This document shows positions 15,284-23,551 of a stretch of DNA of 33,751 bases, piece after piece. Numbering within the stretch: position 1 is the stretch's first letter; the number at the start of each line of letters is the position of its first letter. Origin of the DNA: a virus; IMG/VR virus record IMGVR_UViG_3300010151_000064, positions 1 through 33,751 of that record; one strand, given 5' to 3'. The notes under the pieces were generated by a model that saw only the letters and a program-made list of their open reading frames with translations, was not told where the DNA came from and made no database searches. The translations under genes and the position numbers were made by a program.

Positions 15284-16108
15284 ATGAAACAAACAAAAAC
15301 TTATCACGAAATTGTTCAGAAATTAAGAGACTTCTTTTTAAGTAAAAACTTTGTGGAGGTACCAACACAAAGTAGAAAATCAATTCTCGCTGCCTGTGAG
15401 AACCCATATTCGGTAGCCACATTTACCTATGATGGTGAAGTTTGGCCACTTCCACAAACTGGTCAGATGTGGCTTGAATATGAAATGTTAAAGAATCCAG
15501 AATGGGAGGGGTGTTTCTGTATAAGCACTTCTTATAGAGATGAGAAAGACCCAATACCTGGTAGGCATGAGAAGATATTCCCAATGTTTGAATTTGAGTC
15601 AAAAGGTGGTATGGAAGATTTAATAAACCTAAACAAAGAATTGATTGAATACTTAGGTTTTGATACCCCTGTTAGTATTGATTATGATGAGACCTGTGAA
15701 AAATATGGTGGTGTTAAAATTCTTGAAGATGAACACGAATCAAAAATGTGGAAAGAACTTGGTCATTCAGTTTCTTTAGAAACTTTCCCATATAGAACTT
15801 CACCATTCTGGAATATGAAATATCTTGGAGATGATAAATTCAACAAGTGTGATGTTATTCTTTTTGGTCAAGAAACAATAGGCTCTGCCGAAAGAAGCTG
15901 CTGTTCAGATGAAATGAGAAAATTCTTTTATACCATAATGGATGGTGGTTACGCAAAAAAACTTTTTGAGCTTTTTGGGCAACAAAGAGTTGAAAATGAA
16001 CTTGAAGAATTTTTATCTTATGATTTTTTCCCACGATTTGGTGGTGGTATTGGGTTAACTAGATTAGGTAGAGCTTGGGAATTACACAAAGAGACCGAAA
16101 TGGCATAA
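15284..16108 (+). CDS. Class II aminoacyl-tRNA synthetase-like enzyme (AsnRS/AspRS core)
   Basis: 274 residues, only the catalytic core. Motif 2 is visible in TSYRDEKDPIPGRHEKIFPM followed by FEFES, and motif 3 in GGGIGLTRLGRA at the C-terminus; motif 1 lies in the first 35 residues. Order and spacing fit the Asp/Asn/Lys subclass, but the N-terminal OB-fold anticodon-binding domain is missing. Stand-alone cores of this kind include the archaeal AsnRS-related asparagine synthetase, or enzymes acting on non-tRNA acceptors. AsnA is encoded 10 kb downstream (26588), which makes an asparagine-related role worth considering. Confidence 0.82.
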   Translation: MKQTKTYHEIVQKLRDFFLSKNFVEVPTQSRKSILAACENPYSVATFTYDGEVWPLPQTGQMWLEYEMLKNPEWEGCFCISTSYRDEKDPIPGRHEKIFPMFEFESKGGMEDLINLNKELIEYLGFDTPVSIDYDETCEKYGGVKILEDEHESKMWKELGHSVSLETFPYRTSPFWNMKYLGDDKFNKCDVILFGQETIGSAERSCCSDEMRKFFYTIMDGGYAKKLFELFGQQRVENELEEFLSYDFFPRFGGGIGLTRLGRAWELHKETEMA

Positions 16109-16116
16109 CTATTTTA

Positions 16117-16160
16117 TAATATTAGGACAAAATGTCTTAATATTAGTTTGGACTTTTTTT
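16117..16160 (+). terminator. Terminator-like hairpin
   Basis: A 13-bp stem (16117-16129 with 16133-16145, one G-T pair, AAA loop) follows the synthetase-like gene by nine bases; a run of eight T comes at 16153-16160, a little far from the stem. Confidence 0.7.
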
Positions 16161-16186
16161 TGTACTTAACGATTTGAGTAAATTGA

Positions 16187-16194
16187 TAGCTTTG
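16187..16194 (+). promoter_or_regulatory. Promoter -7 element upstream of RNA element D
   Basis: TAGCTTTG fits TAnnTTTG. The nearest TTTG upstream (16159) is 24 bases away, longer than usual. Transcription from here would begin about ten bases before RNA element D. A second possible -7, TAATTTTG, overlaps the element start. Confidence 0.45.
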
Positions 16195-16209
16195 GGTATA
16201 AATAATTTT

Positions 16210-16284
16210 GGGTCGGTTCAGTGACTCTAGAGGGATTAATCCACTCAACAACCTATTATATACTAATATATAAGAGGACTGAAC
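16210..16284 (+). ncRNA. Pseudoknot RNA element, copy D
   Basis: P1 GGGTCG (16210-16215) with TGACTC (16222-16227), containing C-G where copy C has T-A. Loop GTTCAG (16216-16221) is complementary to CTGAAC (16279-16284), 69 bases from P1 start. P2 is shortened to GAG/CTC around GGATTAATCC. The gene at 16303 starts 18 bases after CTGAAC, so a 23-base guide would overlap its start codon. Confidence 0.7.
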
Positions 16285-16302
16285 AATAACGATATGTAAA
16301 AA

Positions 16303-16707
16303 ATGTTAAATATGTTTGATGATTTTGAATCCTTATATGAAAAATACTTCGGTAATTTTAAACCAAGTGAAATAAATTCTGACAATCTTGATAGTTTTGC
16401 AGATATGATAGAGAAATTAAATGAAATAACAAATTCATTCAACTTAACCGATGAAAACTTTGAACCAGATGAAGATGAGTTAGGTGAACCTAATAAAATT
16501 GTTTTTTTTGAAGAAAATGGGTTTTCATTTCAAAAAACAACTTGGGATGTTGAAGGTGGTCAGATAGTTAAAGTTGAAATTGTGTCATCACCATTAGATG
16601 TGGTTGAGTCTAAAAGTAATGAAGAAAAATTAAAAATTGCCATTGAATGCGAAAATTACGAAGAAGCGGCAAGGTTAAGAGACAAAATTAACGATGGAAA
16701 AAAGTAA
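16303..16707 (+). CDS. Acidic protein with C-terminal UVR motif
   Basis: 134 residues. The first 100 are acidic with no known fold. The last 30, EEKLKIAIECENYEEAARLR plus DKI, match the UVR motif found in UvrB, UvrC, ClpC and McsA, where the helical hairpin binds a partner protein. It could dock on a host UvrA/UvrC or Clp component; that is inference. ATG 16312 is an alternative start. Stop overlaps the next gene's start (16694). Confidence 0.75.
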   Translation: MLNMFDDFESLYEKYFGNFKPSEINSDNLDSFADMIEKLNEITNSFNLTDENFEPDEDELGEPNKIVFFEENGFSFQKTTWDVEGGQIVKVEIVSSPLDVVESKSNEEKLKIAIECENYEEAARLRDKINDGKK

Positions 16708-16972
16708 TACAAAACACATAAAAAATTCTTTATTTATTGATTTAGATTCATCAAGGGATGATGCAATCAGAATAACAAAACCAAAAAATAAAGAAAAAGA
16801 GGTGGACAACAAAGAATCTGCAAAAAAAATGGTTTTTGAGGACATAATAACACTTTGCAGTGTTCTTGGTATGTATATTCAATTAGCAAATGATAGTGGT
16901 TATTTTGATTCTAAAGCATCTACTAATATGTGTATTAACTACTTAACTGAGAATTTTTTAGAGAAAAAGTAA
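16694..16972 (+). CDS. Small hypothetical protein
   Basis: 92 residues, starting inside the end of the UVR-motif gene. A basic first half with DLDSSRDDAIRITKPK and a helical second half (FEDIITLCSVLGMYIQLAND). No domain recognised. Confidence 0.65.
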   Translation: MEKSNTKHIKNSLFIDLDSSRDDAIRITKPKNKEKEVDNKESAKKMVFEDIITLCSVLGMYIQLANDSGYFDSKASTNMCINYLTENFLEKK

Positions 16973-17014
16973 AAAAATATTAGTTAAAAGACAATTCTAA
17001 TCGTATTTATTATT

Positions 17015-17800
17015 ATGGAAATTATCATAATACTAATATTATCTTTGGTCCCAGCACTAATTTACGCATTTATAATTTTTAGTGTTGTACCATATAACAC
17101 AATAAAACTAAAAATTGGTTTACATTATTTAGTTGGTGGGTTTTTATCTGTAGTTATATTATTTTCTTTTTTTGGTATAACACCGTTTTGGGGGGATATT
17201 AGTGAGAATGTGTTTGCCCCTTGGGTTAGACCATTGGAATATTTACATTTTAAAAATTTTATTGAAATAGCCTTTATCGAAGAATTGGTTAAATTTATTG
17301 TCTTTCTACTCGTAGAAAGACATAGGCGAAACAAAGGCAAGATAAATGACCATCCGTTGGCTACGATGTTTTATGTTGGTATGGTGTCATTGGGGTTTGC
17401 AATTGTGGAAAATGTGTTCTATGGGTTAAACGTGGTAAACCCAACATCTACCATCATATGGCGGTCAGTAACAGCGGTCATAGGTCATACTGTTTTTGGT
17501 TTATTTATGGGTTACTGGATTGTTATTGGTCGGATTGGGGGTCAATTTAAAAATAAATCACCATTAGATTTAATAGTATTAAATAAGAAAAAAGTTAGAA
17601 TTGGTGTGTTTAATTTTATTGGTGTTTTTGTTGCTATGATACTTCACGGTATTTATGATTTACATCTTGACATAAATGGTTATGACGGCTTAACAACACT
17701 TTATATGTTTCTTATTTTTTGTTTAGTGGGGGTGTTTTGGTGTTTTACAAATATTAATAAGTTACACATTAAAAAACTTAAAATAGATAGTGATGGGTAA
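17015..17800 (+). CDS. PrsW-family intramembrane protease
   Basis: 261 residues with about seven to eight hydrophobic segments. The family motifs are present: FIEELVKF (EExxK-type), LGFAIVENVFYG, SVTAVIGHTVFGLFMGY and AMILHGIYDL. PrsW enzymes are glutamic-type proteases that cut within membranes; in Bacillus PrsW starts degradation of the anti-sigma factor RsiW. In this phage it could act on a host regulator, a competitor's protein or the two-helix protein of the kinase operon; the target is unknown. Overlaps the next gene by eight bases. Confidence 0.88.
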   Translation: MEIIIILILSLVPALIYAFIIFSVVPYNTIKLKIGLHYLVGGFLSVVILFSFFGITPFWGDISENVFAPWVRPLEYLHFKNFIEIAFIEELVKFIVFLLVERHRRNKGKINDHPLATMFYVGMVSLGFAIVENVFYGLNVVNPTSTIIWRSVTAVIGHTVFGLFMGYWIVIGRIGGQFKNKSPLDLIVLNKKKVRIGVFNFIGVFVAMILHGIYDLHLDINGYDGLTTLYMFLIFCLVGVFWCFTNINKLHIKKLKIDSDG

Positions 17801-18086
17801 AAAAAGACCAACAAAAAAAAATACTAAACCTACGTCAAAAAGACCAACAAAAAAAAATACTAAACCCACGTCAAAGAACCCAACAAAAAAGAAAAAAAAA
17901 GTAACATTTTCCACAAACAGAAAGATTAACCCAAATGACTACATTAGGGTTAGTGAGAGGTCTAAAATAAATAAATTCATAGAAACGGGGAAACAAGTTA
18001 AAGATGGTAAGTTAAGGTGGGTGTATTATTCAATTGATGGGAACATTGGGTATCATTATTATAAAAAACTTAAAAAAAGGGGATAA
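17793..18086 (+). CDS. Very basic protein with PTKKNTK repeats
   Basis: 97 residues from ATG 17793. The first 35 residues consist of repeated RPTKKNTKPTSK units; the rest is a small folded part (NDYIRVSERSKINKFIETGK). The charge suggests nucleic-acid binding. The start overlaps the PrsW stop, so it is co-translated with it. Confidence 0.65.
   Translation: MGKKRPTKKNTKPTSKRPTKKNTKPTSKNPTKKKKKVTFSTNRKINPNDYIRVSERSKINKFIETGKQVKDGKLRWVYYSIDGNIGYHYYKKLKKRG
17805..17891 (+). repeat. 36-base tandem repeat coding for PTKKNTK units
   Basis: AGACCAACAAAAAAAAATAC begins at 17805 and again at 17841; the 36-base units differ only at silent third positions, and a partial third copy follows. Confidence 0.8.
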
Positions 18087-18112
18087 ATATTTTTTTTATT
18101 CATTTTTTTTTG

Positions 18113-18120
18113 TATATTTG
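18113..18120 (+). promoter_or_regulatory. Promoter -7 element
   Basis: TATATTTG 31 bases before the gene at 18152. The upstream region is T-rich without an obvious TTTG at -33. Confidence 0.5.
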
Positions 18121-18151
18121 TTTCATTAGTTAATGAAAAAAATTATAAAAT

Positions 18152-18688
18152 ATGAAATGGTTAAAAAGTTTTCCAGATGGTAGAGGTGGTTTTGATAGCA
18201 TGGAATGGGACATGGGTGATGTCTGGATGGAGTATGTCTTTAATATATTAAAGTATGTTGTTTTTGGGTTTTTATTATGTGTGTTTATTTGCCCCATTTT
18301 ATTATACACACACAGTGGTGAGTGTAAAGAAGCTAGAATGAGACAATATTGGGTGAGTATAGCATTGGGGTTGCTATTTTTATTTGATGCGGCTTATGGG
18401 GGTTTTTTTTGGACCTGTTTTGTGGCAGATGGTGAACCAGGTTCCGTTTATATATGGGTGGTAACATTAATTTACGTATGTCTATGTGTCCATTCAATTA
18501 TGTATATGCTTGATTCTCAATTAGAGTGGATATATGATAATTTTAGTTACCAAATCCTATTTAATATTATACTTTGGTTTATTATTATATTTGTTTTAAC
18601 CCCAGGCTCTTCAGAGGTAATTGCTATGGAAATATCTCATGAACCAATGAGTATTTTTTCTGAATCCTACTATAAAGTTAGGGAATAA
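18152..18688 (+). CDS. Membrane protein, four helices
   Basis: 178 residues. A soluble start (KWLKSFPDGRGGFDSMEWDM), then hydrophobic segments at about 32-53, 66-86, 97-117 and 130-150, and a polar tail. No motif recognised. It follows PrsW and its partner, so a membrane-related module is possible. Confidence 0.65.
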   Translation: MKWLKSFPDGRGGFDSMEWDMGDVWMEYVFNILKYVVFGFLLCVFICPILLYTHSGECKEARMRQYWVSIALGLLFLFDAAYGGFFWTCFVADGEPGSVYIWVVTLIYVCLCVHSIMYMLDSQLEWIYDNFSYQILFNIILWFIIIFVLTPGSSEVIAMEISHEPMSIFSESYYKVRE

Positions 18689-18733
18689 AAGACAAAATAA
18701 TTAATAAATATAATAATAAATAAATTTTCAATT

Positions 18734-18913
18734 ATGGATAAGCAAGTAAAGCAAGTTTTATTTAAGAGTAGATATCTAATTATGTGTTTTTTAGTGGCCA
18801 CATTAGGTCTATATATTACCCATAACCCTATACTAATGTTAATTTTTTTAATTTTCATTTTTTATTCTGGGTATACGGTTGCAAACAGATTATATAATAT
18901 AAAACAAAAATAA
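18734..18913 (+). CDS. Small membrane protein (59 residues)
   Basis: ATG 18734 to TAA 18911-18913. Basic N-terminus, then two hydrophobic segments (IMCFLVATLGLYI and LMLIFLIFIFYSGYTV). The last base is shared with the next ATG (18913), supporting translation as a gene. Confidence 0.6.
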   Translation: MDKQVKQVLFKSRYLIMCFLVATLGLYITHNPILMLIFLIFIFYSGYTVANRLYNIKQK

Positions 18914-19113
18914 TGACAATAGGTGAAATAATAAAAAAATTAGTACTTTCAGAAAATTATCTTATTGCTCGGAGCAATGTGTCTGATGAAATAATTTCCT
19001 TTATAGAAACCACACTACCTCATGACTATGGGTTGCTAAGGGAAAAGGAAGATGAGTACCAAAGAATAATTAGTGTTTTAAAAAAAGGTTTAGATGTCAA
19101 TAATAAAATTTGA
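18913..19113 (+). CDS. Small hypothetical protein
   Basis: 66 residues, helical, charged (MTIGEIIKKLVLSENYLIAR). Overlaps genes on both sides (18913 and 19094). No domain recognised. Confidence 0.6.
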   Translation: MTIGEIIKKLVLSENYLIARSNVSDEIISFIETTLPHDYGLLREKEDEYQRIISVLKKGLDVNNKI

Positions 19114-19444
19114 ATTAACTGATGACCACATAAAACTGGTTAAACATTTAGGTTGGGCGGAATTAACAGATACTAATCTTATAAGAACAACAGACCAAGG
19201 TTCACCATTTGGTGGTTTTGATTATTACGAGGATATGGGGATTATATTATATGGTAAACCCAATGATTTTGACCCATTCGATGGCAATCCATTTCAATGG
19301 TCAAAGGAACAAAAAGTTGAAATGGATAAACTTCTTAAAGAGTTACCAACAGCACTTGAAGTTATCCTAAATAAACAAACATTTGAACCAGGATTATATA
19401 AAACTCGTTACCATAATCGTAACTGGAAAAAAGTTAAGTCATGA
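19094..19444 (+). CDS. Conserved phage hypothetical protein
   Basis: 116 residues (FELTDDHIKLVKHLGWAEL near the start, then GGFDYYEDMGIILYGKPNDF). Looks folded; no catalytic signature. I recall similar proteins from large phages. Overlaps the previous gene by 20 bases. Confidence 0.7.
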   Translation: MSIIKFELTDDHIKLVKHLGWAELTDTNLIRTTDQGSPFGGFDYYEDMGIILYGKPNDFDPFDGNPFQWSKEQKVEMDKLLKELPTALEVILNKQTFEPGLYKTRYHNRNWKKVKS

Positions 19445-19466
19445 AAATAAATATTTATTGTATAAC

Positions 19467-19607
19467 ATGAAACAATATGTTATACTGGTTGATAGTTTTT
19501 CGGAAATAATAGAATTTGATAACAAGGCTGAGGCTCAAAATTTAGCTGGTATTTTCCAATCAAATTCAGATAGTGGTTACAAGTACCACATTAGAAAGAT
19601 AGTGTAG
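19467..19607 (+). CDS. Small hypothetical protein (46 residues)
   Basis: The frame is open from 19383 but overlaps the previous gene; ATG 19467 starts a compact strand-helix-strand peptide (MKQYVILVDSFSEIIEFDNK, ending YHIRKIV). No function inferred. Confidence 0.55.
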   Translation: MKQYVILVDSFSEIIEFDNKAEAQNLAGIFQSNSDSGYKYHIRKIV

Positions 19608-19644
19608 TATTTCCACCAAATAACGATTTTCATAAATATTATAT

Positions 19645-21213
19645 ATGAAGTTTAAGGAGTTAACTAACAATGATAAGCTTTATTTTAACGAAACATACAA
19701 AAATAAAGACCTTAGTTGGGATAAGAGAATGTTTCTTTTGATGAAGTTAACAAATAAATCTGAAAGAACCGTTAGAAAATGGGCAGTTAAACTTGGTTTA
19801 ACACAAAAAAAATTAATAGATTCACCAAATTTAAAATTAGCAAAAACAAAAACATACGATAAGAGTAAAAAAAGGTTTATAATAACTTGGGCACAAAACG
19901 CTACACCAGTACACAAAAAACTGCTTAAAAATATTGAAATATATTCAAAATTTATTAATGCTGAAATAATAGTTATTGCTGGTAGGTACAATAATCCAAC
20001 GAGCTTAACTATTAATAAAACAAATGAGTATTGGGATAAAAATATAATAAAATATTTAAGTGCCAAGAGACACAACATACATAAACATATGACAATAATG
20101 TCCGATGTCAGAACACAACCAACAGCGGTAAACCCAATGTCTGGTATGGAAGGTATGAGTAGAGACAACTCTTGCATATTTGGTCACCCAAAGGTTCATA
20201 TGAAAATGATACCAGTTCTTAACACTTACAAACCAAAAATGATGATGACAACTGGTGCGATAACAAAAATGAATTATACAGATTCGAAAGCTGGGAAGAA
20301 ATCCGAATTTCATCATCAATATGGTTTTGTGGTGGTTGAAATTGAAGATGAGGATATATTTCATTCAAGACAAGTTACTACAGATAAAAATGGTTCATTT
20401 TATGATTTATTTTTTTATGTAAAAGATGGGTTAATAAATAAGAATGATGATATATCTGGAATTGTTATTGGTGATTTACATTATGGTGAACATGATGAAA
20501 AAGTATTATCAAGAACGTTTGAATTGTTATCAAAATTAAAACCTAAAAACGTTATACTACATGATGTTTTTGATGGGAAATCAATATCACACCATACAAA
20601 GGACAACCCGTTTATACAATATGGTATGGAAATGAGTAACAATAATTCATTAAAAGATGAGATAAATACCATGTTAGATGGGTTAAATAAGTTTAAAGAT
20701 TTTGAAAATGTTATAATAGTTAGGTCTAACCATGACACGCATTTAGATAAATATTTATTAAGCGACTGGAGAAAATTAGCAACACCTAAAAATTCTATAG
20801 AGTATATGGAATACTCTAAGATATTATTAGAACAACATGCAAATGGAAATGCGAAGGGTGTTATACCAGAATTAATAAATAGAAAGTTTCCTAAGTTTAA
20901 AACATTGGGATATAATGATTCGTATAAGGTTAATGGTTATGAAATAGCAATGCATGGTGACTTAGGTAGTAATGGGTCAAGGGGGTCTGCAATACAGTTT
21001 AGGAAATTAAATACAAAGATGGTTACAGCACATACACACTCACCCTCAAGATTTGATAATGCTATATGTGTGGGAACAACAACAAAACTTAGATTAAGTT
21101 ACAACAAGGGGGCATCTGGTTGGCTACAATCACATGTGATAATTTTCCCAAATGGTAAATGCCAACACATTAATTTTATTGGGGAAAATAAAAACTATAC
21201 AACTATTTATTGA
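19645..21213 (+). CDS. Calcineurin-like phosphoesterase with N-terminal HTH
   Basis: 522 residues. Residues ~25-60 resemble a helix-turn-helix (NKSERTVRKWAVKLGLTQKK). The C-terminal half carries the metallophosphoesterase series: GDLHYGEHDE, LHDVFDG, RSNHDTHLDKY (asparagine-His-Asp block), MHGDLGSNGSRGS and TAHTHSP. These residues build a two-metal site that cuts phosphoester bonds. Domain order recalls the T5 A1 protein (host DNA destruction), but that link is from memory. It begins an operon with 21216-22650. A plausible role is DNA or RNA breakdown early in infection. Confidence 0.82.
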   Translation: MKFKELTNNDKLYFNETYKNKDLSWDKRMFLLMKLTNKSERTVRKWAVKLGLTQKKLIDSPNLKLAKTKTYDKSKKRFIITWAQNATPVHKKLLKNIEIYSKFINAEIIVIAGRYNNPTSLTINKTNEYWDKNIIKYLSAKRHNIHKHMTIMSDVRTQPTAVNPMSGMEGMSRDNSCIFGHPKVHMKMIPVLNTYKPKMMMTTGAITKMNYTDSKAGKKSEFHHQYGFVVVEIEDEDIFHSRQVTTDKNGSFYDLFFYVKDGLINKNDDISGIVIGDLHYGEHDEKVLSRTFELLSKLKPKNVILHDVFDGKSISHHTKDNPFIQYGMEMSNNNSLKDEINTMLDGLNKFKDFENVIIVRSNHDTHLDKYLLSDWRKLATPKNSIEYMEYSKILLEQHANGNAKGVIPELINRKFPKFKTLGYNDSYKVNGYEIAMHGDLGSNGSRGSAIQFRKLNTKMVTAHTHSPSRFDNAICVGTTTKLRLSYNKGASGWLQSHVIIFPNGKCQHINFIGENKNYTTIY

Positions 21214-21215
21214 TT

Positions 21216-21590
21216 ATGGAAAAGTTTGAAAAAAATTTAACAAAATATGATAAAAATAAATATTATATTGTTAAACGGTTTAACTGGAACACTGTTGATT
21301 GTGGTGAAATAATTAAGATGAATATTAAAGACTATCAAATTGGTTCAGATTTTTTATATTTTCATGTTGTTGATAAAACAAATGATGATATTATTTGTGT
21401 ACCAAAAAATAGACCAACACTTTTTTATTCATTTCATCGTACTTTCTTTAATAATGATGATGACATCCTTAGACGAATAACAGAAAGTGGGGTTGTCGAA
21501 TTTAAATTACAAATTATGGTTAAGGTCTCTTTGGTTAAATGGTTATTTTTCAAATTAAATAACTTATTAAGTAAATTTAAACGAAAATGA
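21216..21590 (+). CDS. Hypothetical protein
   Basis: 124 residues from ATG 21216 (a TTG at 21210 is also in frame). Beta-rich, with a basic, hydrophobic C-terminus (SLVKWLFFKLNNLLSKFKRK) that may contact membrane or nucleic acid. Overlaps the following HAD gene by four bases. Confidence 0.65.
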   Translation: MEKFEKNLTKYDKNKYYIVKRFNWNTVDCGEIIKMNIKDYQIGSDFLYFHVVDKTNDDIICVPKNRPTLFYSFHRTFFNNDDDILRRITESGVVEFKLQIMVKVSLVKWLFFKLNNLLSKFKRK

Positions 21591-22114
21591 CTAAAGAAGT
21601 TTTATATGTTTTTGATTTTGATGGTACATTAATTAATACTGGTAACGGTGATGAAAACCAAAAAGCAATTTATAAAAAAAAGACAGGTAAAGATTGGGCT
21701 TGGAGTAGTTGGTGGGATATAAAAGAATCATTAAACACTAGCATATTTACACACACACCAATATTAGATGTTATTGATGTTTATAATAGTGTCGTTAACA
21801 CACCCAATGCGTTTGTTGTTATGTTAACTGGTAGGAAAAACCATTTAAAAGATTGTGTTGAAGCTGTATTAAACGAAAATGGTATAACATATTTTGACAG
21901 ATATATGTATAATTATGGTGGAAACACATTAGTAAACAAAAAAGAACAAATATTTAAGTTAATTAATGAATATCCATCAATACAAAATATCATAATGTAT
22001 GACGACAGGGTTGGGCACGTATCAAAATTTAAGTCATTTGGGGATGATTTAATTAAGTTGGGGTTTATAACTAAATTTAATATTTACCAAGTTAAAAATG
22101 GTAAAATTATATGA
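21587..22114 (+). CDS. HAD-family phosphatase, SAK RNA-repair type
   Basis: 175 residues. HAD motifs: VFDFDGTLI (nucleophile and acid aspartates), VVMLTGRK (motif II with Thr), a lysine near NKKEQIFKL and MYDDRVGHVSKF (motif IV). The sequence order and the YDDR-x-xH-x-x-F ending match the HAD_SAK group linked to Swiss-army-knife RNA repair proteins. The probable reaction is removal of a terminal phosphate from nucleic acid or nucleotide. Couples by ATGA to both neighbours. Confidence 0.82.
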   Translation: MTKEVLYVFDFDGTLINTGNGDENQKAIYKKKTGKDWAWSSWWDIKESLNTSIFTHTPILDVIDVYNSVVNTPNAFVVMLTGRKNHLKDCVEAVLNENGITYFDRYMYNYGGNTLVNKKEQIFKLINEYPSIQNIIMYDDRVGHVSKFKSFGDDLIKLGFITKFNIYQVKNGKII

Positions 22115-22650
22115 CTTTTTATAGTTTTATAGGCAAACTTAATGATTTGAGTTTTTTGAAATTTGAAAAACTCGTTGAAATTATCAATGATTCTAATATA
22201 AAAATAATAAACGCTTGTTTAAGTGATGATATTGTGGGGTTAGCAACCCTAGATTGTATATACATTGACATGTGTGACATATTAACCAGAGTAGATGCTG
22301 GTGTAATAAATTTACACAAAGTTTTTTTTATTTTATTACACGAAATTGCACACAAAAAAAGGATTGATAAGTCTGGTGTCGATTATCATCTAAATATGTT
22401 AACTACACCAAACTTTAAAAGATTTTATGAGTTTATTATTTCTGAAGAAGTGTTTGCTGATAGATGGGCATCACTAGTTTTTTATTTCATTAATAAAAAA
22501 AAAATCCATACATCACAAACACAACAACTATTTATCCCCACAAATAAACAATCATACATAAACAACCTTAAAGAAACTCATAAATTATTTAAAACCACCA
22601 ATTTTAATTATGATGAGGTTATAAAAAAATTTTTAATTTATATTCGATAA
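22111..22650 (+). CDS. Small zinc metallopeptidase-like protein
   Basis: 179 residues. LLHEIAHKKRID near residue 75 is an HExxH zinc motif, and EEVFADRWASLVF about 35 residues later supplies a likely third ligand (Glu) in a gluzincin-like pattern. No signal peptide, so it would act in the cytoplasm. It might cleave a host or phage protein, or be inactive. Last gene of the phosphoesterase operon. Confidence 0.65.
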   Translation: MTFYSFIGKLNDLSFLKFEKLVEIINDSNIKIINACLSDDIVGLATLDCIYIDMCDILTRVDAGVINLHKVFFILLHEIAHKKRIDKSGVDYHLNMLTTPNFKRFYEFIISEEVFADRWASLVFYFINKKKIHTSQTQQLFIPTNKQSYINNLKETHKLFKTTNFNYDEVIKKFLIYIR

Positions 22651-22653
22651 TCT

Positions 22654-22684
22654 TTTGGTGTTAAAAATTATTTACCTATGTTTG
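22654..22684 (+). promoter_or_regulatory. Bacteroidetes-type promoter
   Basis: TTTG (22654-22657), 19 bases, TATGTTTG (22677-22684). It drives the glucosaminidase at 22709 and probably the sigma factor gene at 23552. Confidence 0.7.
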
Positions 22685-22708
22685 CACCATAACGATAAAA
22701 AAAAAACT

Positions 22709-23524
22709 ATGAAAAACCTTATTTTATTAATATTGTGTTCTATAATAACCCTCACTTATTTAATACAACACAAACGAATAATAAAGTCGAAAATTAAACC
22801 ACATGAGTTAAATTTGGTAACGGAGGATTCGTTATTGACTTTTTTTTGGAAACCTAAACTGAGAGATTTAATCACCCAACAATCAAATACATCACAACAT
22901 ATAAAAAAACACGAATTAACTCCAATAAAACCAATATACCCTGGAAGATATAAAGAAAAAAACAAGAACAATAAGAGTAAGGTTGGGTATTATACAGAAT
23001 CAGAATGGAAAGGTTTAGATAGAAATAAAAAAAAGATAATAATAGATAATTTTTTAACTTATATTATCCAAGGTGCTAAAGAAGAGTCAAAAGTATATCC
23101 ACAAATACCATATCAACTTTACGTTGCACAGGCAATTCTTGAATCAAATTACGGGTGTTCTTACATTGCTAACAGTGCTAACAACATTTATGGACATAAA
23201 TATTGGGGTAAAGACACTACTAAACATGTAACTGCTAAGGATGACGGGCCTCTAGATAAATTTAAAAAATATCCATCAATTTGGTTTTCAATTCGTGCGC
23301 ATAGTAAATTATTGATGGGGATATATTGGGAGCGATTAGAAGGTGAACCAACACTAGAAACTTGGTTGGAAACTTTGTGTGGTGGGAAAACACTTGAGGA
23401 AAGTATTGAATTTGTTAAAAACAAGAAAGGTGGTGTTTATGCAACAGCATGTTATGACCGAGAAGATGGTGAGGTTTACTATAGTGATAAAATCAGAAGA
23501 ATAATAAAGTGTTATGATTTATAA
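22709..23524 (+). CDS. Membrane-anchored glucosaminidase (FlgJ/GH73-like)
   Basis: 271 residues from ATG 22709, downstream of the promoter; the open frame upstream covers the promoter itself. An N-terminal hydrophobic segment (LILLILCSIITLTYLI) would anchor or export it. A low-complexity linker follows, then a glucosaminidase domain: YVAQAILESNYGCS with the catalytic Glu, ANNIYGHKYWG, a FKKYPSIWFSIRAHSKLL block and a C-terminal ATACYDREDG. It would cut the glycan backbone of peptidoglycan. Part of the linker (22852-22890) is encoded by DNA similar to the phage RNA element. Confidence 0.85.
   Translation: MKNLILLILCSIITLTYLIQHKRIIKSKIKPHELNLVTEDSLLTFFWKPKLRDLITQQSNTSQHIKKHELTPIKPIYPGRYKEKNKNNKSKVGYYTESEWKGLDRNKKKIIIDNFLTYIIQGAKEESKVYPQIPYQLYVAQAILESNYGCSYIANSANNIYGHKYWGKDTTKHVTAKDDGPLDKFKKYPSIWFSIRAHSKLLMGIYWERLEGEPTLETWLETLCGGKTLEESIEFVKNKKGGVYATACYDREDGEVYYSDKIRRIIKCYDL
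22852..22890 (+). repeat. RNA-element-like segment inside the glucosaminidase gene
   Basis: Reads ACCTAAACTGAGAGATTTAA followed by TCACCCAACAATC, about three quarters identical to the P1-end and P2 part of copy A. It translates to KPKLRDLITQQ; translation of copy A in the same frame gives NPKLRDLSTQQ. It lies in the unstructured linker, so an old insertion kept in frame is possible. Convergence is not excluded. Confidence 0.35.
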
Positions 23525-23551
23525 ATTTTTTATGTAATTAAATGAAATGAA

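Noticed and set aside
19680-20177. 165-residue hydrophobic minus-strand frame
   Set aside because: Mirror of an AT-rich plus-strand coding region (phosphoesterase); hydrophobicity is a usual artefact of reverse reading of Lys/Asn-rich genes.
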